Shown here in pieces: positions 47,968 to 55,941 of a stretch of 64,000 nt of DNA. A program made the position numbers and the translations under genes. Origin of the DNA: an uncultured Acidobacteriia bacterium (lineage in GTDB: Bacteria > Acidobacteriota > Terriglobia > Bryobacterales > Bryobacteraceae); NCBI GenBank assembly GCA_903909435.1, contig CAIVVT010000056.1:79822-143821 (forward strand). Reading direction: 5' to 3'. The first letter of the stretch is position 1; every line of letters starts with the position of its first letter. Below the pieces are notes generated by a model. That model ran no database searches, was not told the DNA's origin, and worked only from the letters and a program-made list of their open reading frames with translations.

Positions 47968-48732
47968 ATGCAGCGTGTATTCATTCGATTGCTGACGGGC
48001 CTGTTTCTGTTGGGTGCTTTGGCCTTCTGCCAGACTCTCGACAACGACTCAATTCTGAAGATGGTGAAAGCCGGCTTGGGGCCGGATTTGATCGTCACTA
48101 TGGTCCAGTCCCAGCCGGGGAACTACAAACTGGGCGTGGATGAAATGATCGCGCTAAAGTCGGCGGGAGTGCCGGACAAAATCATTGCGGCCATGCAGGC
48201 CAAGGGATCCGCACCGCCGGCCGCCGCGCAGCCTGTCGCCGAAGCTGCCGCCGCGCGCGAGATTGGCGTGTATTTCAAGAGAGACGGCGAGTGGAAAGAC
48301 CTGCTTCCGGAAGTCGTGAATTGGAAGACCGGAGGGGTCTTGAAGAGCGTCGCCACCGTGGGAATCGTGAAGGGCGATATCAACGGGCTCGTCCAAGGGA
48401 CGAATAGCAGGACCAAACTGGCTTCGCCTGTAGAGATCCTGATCTATGCTCCCGAAGGCGTGGCGGTCACGGAATACCAACTCCTCAAGCTCCGCGAGAA
48501 CAAGGGCTACCGGGAGTTTAGGACTGTGACCGGCGGGGTGATGCACGTGGCTGGCGGGGCGACCCGCGATCTGATTCCCTTCGAAGGCAAGAAGATCGCC
48601 AGCCGCACCTTCAGCGTCAGCCTCTCCAATCTGAAGCCGGGAGAATACGGCATTTTGCCGCCGGGCGCTAACACTTCGAGCAGCGCCGGTGCCCAGATGG
48701 GCAAACTCTACTCGTTTAGCATCATCGAGTAA
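47968..48732 (+). CDS. Secreted protein of unknown function
   Basis: The 254-residue protein has a signal peptide (about 1-21, ending LAFCQ). A helical module follows (DNDSILKMVKAGLGPDLIVTMVQSQPGNYKLGVDEMIALKSAGVPDKIIAAM), then a beta-rich domain from about residue 95. The helical module is common in acidobacterial exported proteins. GAGGGG precedes the ATG, and TAGAAT (47953-47958) may be a -10 box. No function is recognised. Confidence 0.75.
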   Translation: MQRVFIRLLTGLFLLGALAFCQTLDNDSILKMVKAGLGPDLIVTMVQSQPGNYKLGVDEMIALKSAGVPDKIIAAMQAKGSAPPAAAQPVAEAAAAREIGVYFKRDGEWKDLLPEVVNWKTGGVLKSVATVGIVKGDINGLVQGTNSRTKLASPVEILIYAPEGVAVTEYQLLKLRENKGYREFRTVTGGVMHVAGGATRDLIPFEGKKIASRTFSVSLSNLKPGEYGILPPGANTSSSAGAQMGKLYSFSIIE

Positions 48733-49205
48733 TCGCCCCGCGAGGACGAACCCTGGCGTTCGCATACTTCCGAGGGTCCGCCGCGAGGAATTGACGGACT
48801 CTCGGCAGGTCTGCGTCCTTCAAACCCATTCCGCAGCACTCTGGCGCAGTGTCGCAGATTCTGATTTCGTAATCTTCCCGAATTCGTTAGCATTGATGGA
48901 GCCTGAGGAGGCGCCACGAAAGCAGCGACAGTGCGGGTGTGTCTCCAGTGAGCGGACTTGACCGCTCTCTGTCGTTCGCGGTTCTGTGCTGGCCGGGGGG
49001 CGCAGGCGCTCGGCATTGAGGGTGAACAATCTGCTGGCGATGGAGAGATTCGCCGGTGGTAAACGGCGCGCGTCAGGCGGCGCAGATGGCTGAAATCAGC
49101 CATCTTTCCAAAACATGATCATTTAGATTCAGTAACTTGCGAGCCCATAACGGCTGAAATTCAGCCGTTTGGCGTTTTTGCGACGGGTCGCTGACAGCGG
49201 CCTGA
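48733..49205. other. Intergenic region with a palindrome pair
   Basis: This 473-bp stretch has no convincing gene. It lies between the plus-strand secreted-protein gene and the 3' end of fabG on the other strand. Apart from the paired palindromes at 49084-49169, it holds the ATGATCAT palindrome in their spacer. Small open frames overlap on both strands and look random. Confidence 0.55.
49084..49169. repeat. Pair of related palindromes (REP-doublet-like)
   Basis: The first palindrome, 49084-49105, has arms AGATGGCTGA and TCAGCCATCT around AA. The second, 49149-49169, has arms AACGGCTGAA and TTCAGCCGTT around A. Both share a GGCTGAAAT-type core and their centres are 64-65 bp apart. The spacer is AT-rich and contains ATGATCAT. 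Confidence 0.75.
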
Positions 49206-49940
49206 CTACATGTACATTCCGCCGTTGACGCGCAGAACCTGGCCGGTGATGTAGCTGGCATCGTCGCTCGCCAGGAACTTCACGGCGTTGGCGATGTCCT
49301 GCGGCAGGCCGAGGCGATTGAGCGGCACCTTAACCATCATTTTCTGCTTCTGCTCTTCGGTCAGGACGGCGGTCATGTCGGTGTCGATGAAGCCCGGCGC
49401 GATGGCGTTGACCGTGATGTTGCGCGACGCCAGCTCCTGGGCCAGGCACTTGGTCAAGCCGATGATGCCGGCCTTCGAGGCCACGTAGTTGGCCTGTCCC
49501 GGGTTGCCCGCTTCGCCGACTACGGACGCGATGTTGACGATGCGGCCCCAGCGCTCTTTCATCATGTGCGGGATGACGGCCTGACTGGTGAAGAACGTGC
49601 CCGTCAGGTTCACCGCGATCACCTTGTTCCAATCGTCGGCTTTCATGCGCATCGAAAGGGCGTCGCGCGTGATGCCGGCATTGTTGACCAGCACGTCAAC
49701 CCGGTGCAGTTGCTTGATGATGCCGTCCACGCCCGCCTTCACCGATTCCTGGGAGGCGACGTTGAAATCGACCGTGATGCACTCGCCGCCGAGCGCGCGG
49801 ATCTCGCCCGCGACTTCCTCGTTCTTCTCAAGCTCGGGGCTGGCGATGGCAATCGCATAATCGGCCTTGCAGAGCGTAAGCGCGATGGCCCGGCCAATGC
49901 CCCTGCTTCCTCCGGTGACCAGTGCAACTCGTTGTGACAT
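49206..49940 (-). CDS. fabG: 3-oxoacyl-ACP reductase
   Basis: The 244-residue protein has TGGSRGIG near the N-terminus, NNAG, the catalytic Ser (IVNIAS), Tyr and Lys (YVASKAG) and the FabG end motif YITGQVLRVNGGMYM. It reduces 3-oxoacyl-ACP in fatty acid synthesis. A longer frame starts at 49997, but the ATG at 49940 has AGGAGT upstream and starts the conserved fold. It is divergent from ubiD and stands apart from other fab genes. Confidence 0.92.
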   Translation of the reverse strand: MSQRVALVTGGSRGIGRAIALTLCKADYAIAIASPELEKNEEVAGEIRALGGECITVDFNVASQESVKAGVDGIIKQLHRVDVLVNNAGITRDALSMRMKADDWNKVIAVNLTGTFFTSQAVIPHMMKERWGRIVNIASVVGEAGNPGQANYVASKAGIIGLTKCLAQELASRNITVNAIAPGFIDTDMTAVLTEEQKQKMMVKVPLNRLGLPQDIANAVKFLASDDASYITGQVLRVNGGMYM

Positions 49941-50005
49941 TCTGACTCCTATCCATCTGGTGGGCGAAACCTTCATCATAGTAAATTGCGGAGGCAAACC
50001 ACCCC

Positions 50006-51454
50006 ATGGCCTATCCCGATCTGCGCGCTTTCATCCAACGCCTTGAGAAAGAAAAAGAGCTCCGGCGCATTCCATTTGAGGTGGATCCTTACCTCGAAAT
50101 CACCGAGTTCGCCGACCGCTCCGTCAAATCGGGCGGACCCGCCCTGCTGTTCGAGCGGCCCAGGGGTTCGCAGGTCCCGCTCCTGATCAACGCTTTCGCC
50201 TCGGAACGGCGGATGGAACTGGCCCTGGAAGTGGACTCGCTCCAGGAGCACGCGGATCGCATCGTCGAGATGCTCGAACTGCGCATGCCCTCCGGTTTGA
50301 TCAACAAGCTGAGAATGCTGCCCAAGCTGGCGGACATGAGCAGTTTCTTTCCGAAAACGGTCTCCGGCGGGGCGTGCAAGGAGGTGATTCGCCGGGACGG
50401 TTTCTCATTGCAGGAGTTCCCGGTCCTGCACTGCTGGCCCGGTGACGGCGGCCCGTTCATCACGCTGCCGATGGTGTTCACGAAGAACCCGGAAAACGGC
50501 AAGCGCAACTGTGGCATGTACAGGATGCAGGTCTACGACGACCGCACCACGGGCATGCACTGGCAGACGCAGAAGCAAGGCGCGGAGCATTACCGGCGGC
50601 TGCAACAGCAGGGCAGGGAGGCTAAGATGCCCGTGGCGGTGGCCATCGGGGCCGATCCCGCGACGATGTACTCGGCGATCCTGCCGCTGCCTCCCGACCT
50701 GGATGAGATGATGATCGCCGGATTCCTGCGCCGTGAATCGGTCGCGATGGTGAAGTGCGAGACCTGCGATCTGGAAGTGCCCGCAAACGCGGAGATCGTA
50801 CTGGAGGGCTACGTCGTTCCGGGGGAGACGCGCCGCGAAGGGCCATTCGGCGACCACACGGGCTACTACTCCCTGGACGACGACTACCCGGTGTTCCACG
50901 TCGAATGCATCACCCATCGCAAGGACCCGATTTACGCCGCCACCATCGTCGGGCCACCGCCCATGGAGGACTTCTTCATGGGCCGCGCGGTGGAACGTAT
51001 CTTCCTGCCCCTGATGAAGATGCAGATCCCGGAGATTCGCGATGTAGCCCTGCCGCCGGAGGGCGTCGTGCACAACCTGATGCTGATCTCGATCCGCAAG
51101 TCCTATCCCGGTCAGGCGCGCAAGGTGATGCACTCCATCTGGGGACTGGGCCAGGCGATGTCAACCAAAGTGATCATCGTGGTGGACGAGGACGTGGACG
51201 TCCAGAATTCGTCCGAAGTCGCCTGGCGCGCCTTGAACAACATCGACCCGGAGCGCGACATCGAATTCGTGCACGGCCCGATCGATACGCTGGACCACGC
51301 TTCGCGCTTGCCCGATTACGGCTCGAAAATGGGCGTGGATGCGACCCGCAAGGGGCCAGCGGAAGGCTTCAACCGGCGCTGGCCTGAGGTGTTGAAGATG
51401 TCGCCCGAGGTGAAGACGCGAGTCGATGCGCTATGGAACAAGGCCGGGCTGTAG
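50006..51454 (+). CDS. ubiD: UbiD-family prenylated-FMN decarboxylase
   Basis: The 482-residue enzyme has the UbiD fold and the conserved GETRREGPFGDHTGYYSL block containing active-site Glu and Arg. It decarboxylates aromatic or unsaturated acids, in quinone synthesis or in aromatic degradation. The full length and SLPDYG-type C-terminal region fit the 4-hydroxybenzoate/menaquinone branch (MenA-like aliases exist). No UbiX partner is in the window. The substrate is inferred. Confidence 0.9.
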   Translation: MAYPDLRAFIQRLEKEKELRRIPFEVDPYLEITEFADRSVKSGGPALLFERPRGSQVPLLINAFASERRMELALEVDSLQEHADRIVEMLELRMPSGLINKLRMLPKLADMSSFFPKTVSGGACKEVIRRDGFSLQEFPVLHCWPGDGGPFITLPMVFTKNPENGKRNCGMYRMQVYDDRTTGMHWQTQKQGAEHYRRLQQQGREAKMPVAVAIGADPATMYSAILPLPPDLDEMMIAGFLRRESVAMVKCETCDLEVPANAEIVLEGYVVPGETRREGPFGDHTGYYSLDDDYPVFHVECITHRKDPIYAATIVGPPPMEDFFMGRAVERIFLPLMKMQIPEIRDVALPPEGVVHNLMLISIRKSYPGQARKVMHSIWGLGQAMSTKVIIVVDEDVDVQNSSEVAWRALNNIDPERDIEFVHGPIDTLDHASRLPDYGSKMGVDATRKGPAEGFNRRWPEVLKMSPEVKTRVDALWNKAGL

Positions 51455-51462
51455 CCGCAGTC

Positions 51463-52131
51463 TCAATGCGCCTGCGCGGCCGGTTCGATTTCCTTCGCGT
51501 CTTCCGGTTTGTCCATCGGCACTTCGGCAAAGAAGAGTTCCTGCAGCGAGCGTCCTTCGCGGATTCCGGAGATGTAGATATAGGATTTGCGACGCCACTC
51601 GGTCTGGAAGTAGAAGAACCCATGCGTAGACTCGCCGGGCCGCAGGCTCTTGGCGCCCCAAGCCCTCGAATCGATTGCTACCTCCGCCAGCGGATTCAAC
51701 TTCTTGCGCCTGGGAAGGGGGATCGGCACAGGGTAGCTCGGTCCGGTGTTCGGGCGTTTCGGGCCGATCAGGTATGGCAGGTCCTTGGGCGCCGTTGGAT
51801 CCAGGCGAATCCCACCAGGCACCATGAACTGAACTTTCATCTGGTCGAGCAGCAGGCTCTGATTGCTCTTGTTCTCAACGATCAAAAGCACGGGCAGAAC
51901 GCCGTGCTCGTTCAGGTTGACCTTGCCGAAAATGGGCCGTGTGTCGGCATCGCTTTCATAGCGAGCAGCGGCGAAAGTGACCTCCCCGATGGTCTGATGG
52001 GACGGCCAAGCGGGGGCGGGAGCCGGGCGGAAAGGCTGCACGACCTCGCTGGAATGAGGAGCGCCGCCGCACCACGCCGCGAGTGCAAAGAGCGACAGTA
52101 AAAGAGCGGAGATGGTGAAAAGGAATCTCAT
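51463..52131 (-). CDS. Exported protein of unknown function
   Basis: The 222-residue protein has a signal peptide (about residues 1-22) and a beta-rich domain with LPVLLIVENKSNQSLLLDQMKVQFMVPGG, resembling immunoglobulin-like folds. The end is charged. Its start overlaps the start of the divergent waaA-lpxK gene by 20 bp, so both cannot have independent ordinary leaders. The function is not recognised. Confidence 0.7.
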   Translation of the reverse strand: MRFLFTISALLLSLFALAAWCGGAPHSSEVVQPFRPAPAPAWPSHQTIGEVTFAAARYESDADTRPIFGKVNLNEHGVLPVLLIVENKSNQSLLLDQMKVQFMVPGGIRLDPTAPKDLPYLIGPKRPNTGPSYPVPIPLPRRKKLNPLAEVAIDSRAWGAKSLRPGESTHGFFYFQTEWRRKSYIYISGIREGRSLQELFFAEVPMDKPEDAKEIEPAAQAH

Positions 52132-54469
52132 AGAATTTGGCTACCGTGCGCTGACGATTCTGGCGTTGCCCCTGCTCCTACTGTATCTGGCGCTGCGGGT
52201 GTTCCGGGACCGGCGGTATGCGCTCGGCCTCAGAGAGCGACTGGGATTGCTCCCACGTTCTTTTCACAGGACGGCCCCCGGCGCGGTCTGGTTGCACGCG
52301 GTCTCGGTCGGGGAAGTCCTCACCGCCGTCCCGTTGCTCAAGCACCTACGGGCGGCGATGCCGTGGGCGCCGGTCTATGTTTCCGTCACGACGCTGGCCG
52401 GGCGCGCCATGGCCGACCAGAAACTAGCGGGACTCGCCGCCGGAGTATTCTTCACACCGGCCGACATGAGCTTCGCGGTGCGCTCGGTCCTGCGCAGCTT
52501 GAAGCCGGCGCTGGTGGTGGTGATGGAGACCGAGATCTGGCCCAACCTGTACCGCGAAGTGAAGCGCTCGGGTGCCGCGCTGGTCGTGGTGAACGGGCGC
52601 ATTTCCGACAAGGCCATGCCCTCCTACCGGCGCTGGAGGTGGTTCTTCCGTGCGCCGCTCTCACGGCCCGATGCAATCCTGGCACAGGACGAGCGCGCCG
52701 CCGCCCGCTATCGTGAACTGGGCGCCAAGCGGGTGGAGGCCGCCGGCAATCTCAAGTTCGATTTCGACCCGCACGCGACGCGGATTGCACCGGCGGTGGC
52801 CGGGTTGGTTGAGCGGCTGCGGCCGGGTCCGGTGCTGATCGCCGCCAGTACAATGCCGCCCGAGCGCGAAGGGGATAAGGACGAGGACGACCTGGTCATC
52901 TACACATTCCTGGAGCTGCGCGGGCGCTTCCCCGGCATGTTGCTGGTCTGGGCGCCCCGCAAGCCCGAGCGCTTCGATGCCGCGGCAGAGCGCCTGGAGG
53001 CGGCCGGCATTCCCTTCCTGCGCCGCTCGCAGCTTGCGGACGGCAGTTCCGTGGAATTACCCGGCGTGCTCCTCGTTGACTCGATGGGTGAACTGGCGGG
53101 TCTGTTCCGCCTGGGGAACGCAGTGTTCATGGGCGGGACTTTCCCCCATCGCGGCGGGCACAATCCGCTGGAGCCGGCCGCGTTTGGCGTACCGGTGGTA
53201 GCCGGTCCGCACATGGAGAATTTCGCGGAAATCGCCGCCGAATTCGACTCCCAGGAGGCCTGGTTACGGGTGGAGGACCCCCGCGAGCTGGGCGGCGTGC
53301 TGCTGCGTCTGCTCGATGATCCCGCGCGCCAGCTGGCATTGGGCGGCCGCGCCCGCGCGCTGGCTGACGCTCGCCGCGGTGCGACCGCACGCGCCGTCAC
53401 GGGGCTGCGTGAGGCGTACGAGAAGGCGCTCCCGGCGCCGCTGGCTCCGCTGTGGAAACGCCTGACGCTGGGTCCGCTGACGTGGGTCTGGCGCGCCGCA
53501 GTCTGGCTGGACCGGGGCTTGAACTCGCGCAGCCGCAGGCGGAGTTGCTGTGTCGTCAGCGTCGGCAATCTCAGTGTGGGCGGAACGGGCAAAACGCCGT
53601 TCGTGGTGTGGCTATGCGAGTGGCTGAAGGAGCAGGGACGGACGCCTGGGGTTCTGCTGAGGGGCTACCGGCGGCGCTCCGGGCCTCCCGTCCTGGCGCT
53701 CGCCGCGGGGCAGACGGTCCCTGTCGAGCAGGCTGGGGAAGAGGCTTTGATCCACCTGCGGCGAGGGTACGCGGCGGTCGGAGTGGGCGCGGACCGATCG
53801 CGTGTTCTGATCGAGCTACAGGCCCGCTGCGGCATCGATTGCGCGGTCGCCGACGATGCCTTCCAGCACTGGCGTCTGCGGCGGGATTGCGACATCGTGC
53901 TGATCGACGCGCTGGACCCGCTGGGCGGCGGCCTGCTGCCTCTGGGACGCCTCCGCGAGGGCTTCTCCGCGCTACGCAGGGCTCACGCTGTTGTGATCAC
54001 ACGGGCCGTCGTGGGGCGCACATACGCCGGTTTGTTGCGCGAGATCCAGATCCACAATCCAGGAGTGCCCCTGTTCATTTCCAGAGTCGTCCCAGGGCTG
54101 GAGAGCTTGCCTGCGGGTGCGGGCGCTTTCTGCGGCCTAGGCAATCCCGAGGCGTTTCGCACCACACTGAGCCAAATCCGTGTTGCGAGCGATCCGGCGA
54201 ACGCCTCCGATGCCCCAGGTCCGTGCTTTGAACCCGCGTTCTTTGAAGTGTTCGAGGACCACCACCATTACACCGAGGCTGAGATCGACGGACTGCTCCG
54301 GCGTGCGGGAGTACTGGTGACCACCGAGAAGGACTGGCTCAATCTGCCAGCGCGATTTCAGGCCGACCCACGCATTCTCATGCTGCCAATTCGGGTAGTG
54401 GTGGAGCACGGTTCGGAGCTCCTCAGCCTGGTAAGAGCACGCCTTCTAGCCGCAGCAGCGCGAGTTTGA
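52112..54469 (+). CDS. waaA-lpxK: Fused KDO transferase (WaaA) and lipid A 4'-kinase (LpxK)
   Basis: The 785-residue protein joins two lipid A enzymes. Residues 1-440 are WaaA: membrane-anchor helix at about 12-30, SVGE with the catalytic Glu68, METEIWPN, and GGTFPHRGGHNPLEPA. Residues about 470-785 are LpxK: Walker A with Lys494 in VGNLSVGGTGKTP and DDAFQHWRLRRD. LpxK phosphorylates the disaccharide and WaaA then adds KDO, so the two steps are consecutive. No stop or frameshift lies between the parts. The 5' end overlaps a divergent gene and the 3' end overlaps ogt by 47 bp. A GGAG touches the ATG, so the exact start is open. Confidence 0.9.
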   Translation: MVKRNLIEFGYRALTILALPLLLLYLALRVFRDRRYALGLRERLGLLPRSFHRTAPGAVWLHAVSVGEVLTAVPLLKHLRAAMPWAPVYVSVTTLAGRAMADQKLAGLAAGVFFTPADMSFAVRSVLRSLKPALVVVMETEIWPNLYREVKRSGAALVVVNGRISDKAMPSYRRWRWFFRAPLSRPDAILAQDERAAARYRELGAKRVEAAGNLKFDFDPHATRIAPAVAGLVERLRPGPVLIAASTMPPEREGDKDEDDLVIYTFLELRGRFPGMLLVWAPRKPERFDAAAERLEAAGIPFLRRSQLADGSSVELPGVLLVDSMGELAGLFRLGNAVFMGGTFPHRGGHNPLEPAAFGVPVVAGPHMENFAEIAAEFDSQEAWLRVEDPRELGGVLLRLLDDPARQLALGGRARALADARRGATARAVTGLREAYEKALPAPLAPLWKRLTLGPLTWVWRAAVWLDRGLNSRSRRRSCCVVSVGNLSVGGTGKTPFVVWLCEWLKEQGRTPGVLLRGYRRRSGPPVLALAAGQTVPVEQAGEEALIHLRRGYAAVGVGADRSRVLIELQARCGIDCAVADDAFQHWRLRRDCDIVLIDALDPLGGGLLPLGRLREGFSALRRAHAVVITRAVVGRTYAGLLREIQIHNPGVPLFISRVVPGLESLPAGAGAFCGLGNPEAFRTTLSQIRVASDPANASDAPGPCFEPAFFEVFEDHHHYTEAEIDGLLRRAGVLVTTEKDWLNLPARFQADPRILMLPIRVVVEHGSELLSLVRARLLAAAARV

Positions 54470-54920
54470 CGTCCAGTCCTCCGCCGAAGCCGGTCAGGCT
54501 ACCATTCGATCCGATTACGCGATGACACGGTACGAAAATGGGCAGTGGATTCTGCCCGTTGGCCGCCCCGATTGCGCGCGTCGCCGATGGCCGTCCGAGC
54601 AGAATGGCGATGTCGCGATAGGTGCGCGTGTGGCCGTACGGGATCTCCGCCAACGCGCGCCAGACACTCAATTGAAAAGGCGTGCCGGAGGGGCGTAGCG
54701 GCAGGGAAAAGATCTGCCGCGTACCCACGAAGTATTCGTTCAGCTGCAAAATGGCTTGGGTCAGCAGCGGTTCGTCCGCAGAACGCTCCCCGGCGTGCGG
54801 CCAATCGGACGGCGCGGCGTCTGGAGCGGCGGCGAACGAAACGCGGGTCAAAGCGCCGGCGTTCGAGGCCAGGAACAGCGAAATGCCAAAGGGAAACGAG
54901 GCTGAAGTCCAGTGCGACAT
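54423..54920 (-). CDS. ogt: Methylated-DNA-protein-cysteine methyltransferase
   Basis: The 165-residue protein has the active site VPCHRV and the YGHTRTYRDIA helix of the Ogt/MGMT family. It repairs O6-methylguanine in DNA by moving the methyl group to its own Cys. Its 3' end overlaps the LpxK part of the convergent gene by 47 bp. Confidence 0.93.
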   Translation of the reverse strand: MSHWTSASFPFGISLFLASNAGALTRVSFAAAPDAAPSDWPHAGERSADEPLLTQAILQLNEYFVGTRQIFSLPLRPSGTPFQLSVWRALAEIPYGHTRTYRDIAILLGRPSATRAIGAANGQNPLPIFVPCHRVIGSNGSLTGFGGGLDVKLALLRLEGVLLPG

Positions 54921-54995
54921 GCTCGGATGCTCCTAGTATCGGGGTTTTTAATCCGCCCGACCCGTGTCGAACCGATCTGAACTAGTGTTGGAGTC

Positions 54996-55418
54996 ATGAC
55001 CTGGGTTACCTACGCCATCCTCTCCGCTTTCTTCGGCGCGCTGGTCGCCATCTTCGGCAAGATCGGCGTTCGGGAGGTAGACAGCAATCTGGCCGTTGCG
55101 CTGCGCACATTGATCATTGTTTTCTTCGCCTGGGGCATCGTCCTGGTTCAAGGCAATGCCCGCGATTTAATGCGCATTTCGCGGCATTCGTATCTGTTCC
55201 TGGCACTCTCCGCGATCGCCACAGGCTGCTCCTGGCTCTTCTACTACAAAGCGCTGAAGTTGGGAGAGGCATCGCGTGTCGCGCCCATCGACAAACTCAG
55301 TGTGGCACTGGCGGTCGCCATGGCTTTCGTCTTCCTCGGGGAGAAGCCGACAGTCGGCAACGTGCTCGGTGCGGTGCTGATCACGGCTGGGGTCTTGGTG
55401 GCAGCGCTTGTCCGCTAG
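54996..55418 (+). CDS. Half-size EamA/DMT-family membrane protein
   Basis: The 140-residue protein has five hydrophobic helices and the EamA block FYYKALKLGEASRVAPIDKLSVALAVAMAFVFLGEKPT. A full DMT transporter has ten helices in two repeats; this single repeat would work as a dimer. The substrate is unknown. The ATG has no strong ribosome site. Confidence 0.85.
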   Translation: MTWVTYAILSAFFGALVAIFGKIGVREVDSNLAVALRTLIIVFFAWGIVLVQGNARDLMRISRHSYLFLALSAIATGCSWLFYYKALKLGEASRVAPIDKLSVALAVAMAFVFLGEKPTVGNVLGAVLITAGVLVAALVR

Positions 55419-55937
55419 CCCTTTCGCCCCCTTACCGCCGGGCTCTCTCCCGGAACGGTCCGGCTGCGCCAGGTCGAAGCTTCCGGCGTCCTGGCGCCTA
55501 TCGCGGAAACAGGACAGGCCGCCACGGCTGGGCGGATTGTCGTGCATTTTGCCCGGTCTCCGCGGTTGAATCGTGTCGAGCATGCAGGAGTCCATGGAGT
55601 GCCCGATGCCACTGGCGCAAGGAATCGAGCAGGCCGTTACCTTTGGGCTGGAACTTGCGCCCGTGCGCCTTCGCGACAAGGTGCAGTATGATTCTACTGG
55701 AAGCGTCTTCTCTTGCGCGATGACAGCCCGCGGAAGCGGAGTTTTGTCTGCGGAACTATTCAAACTGCGTGTCGCCGCAGTCGATCCGCAGTCTGGCCGT
55801 AGTCGCCCGGCCGAGTGTACCGGATGCCTGCCCTTGCGGCCCATCCAGGAACTGACCGGTCCGGTTGACACCAAACAGACGCTACCAGCGATGGGAATCG
55901 TGCTGCACTCGACTAGCTGTCCGGGCTCGGATCGCCA
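55419..55937. other. Intergenic region upstream of the second hybrid kinase
   Basis: This 519-bp region has no certain gene. A plus-strand open frame (55573/55582-55941) ends in an ATGA overlap with the kinase gene, and a long antisense frame (55167-55874) runs across it. A short CCGGG/CCCGG stem follows the EamA stop. No tRNA or other RNA is recognised. Confidence 0.5.
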
Positions 55938-55941
55938 ATGA
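55582..55941 (+). CDS. Possible short protein, coupled to the kinase gene
   Basis: The open frame from ATG 55582 codes for 119 residues with no recognisable domain. Its only support is the stop-start overlap (ATGA) with the hybrid kinase, which itself lacks a good ribosome site, and moderate GC at third positions. A GTG start at 55573 is also possible. It may be chance. Confidence 0.25.
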   Translation: MQESMECPMPLAQGIEQAVTFGLELAPVRLRDKVQYDSTGSVFSCAMTARGSGVLSAELFKLRVAAVDPQSGRSRPAECTGCLPLRPIQELTGPVDTKQTLPAMGIVLHSTSCPGSDRQ

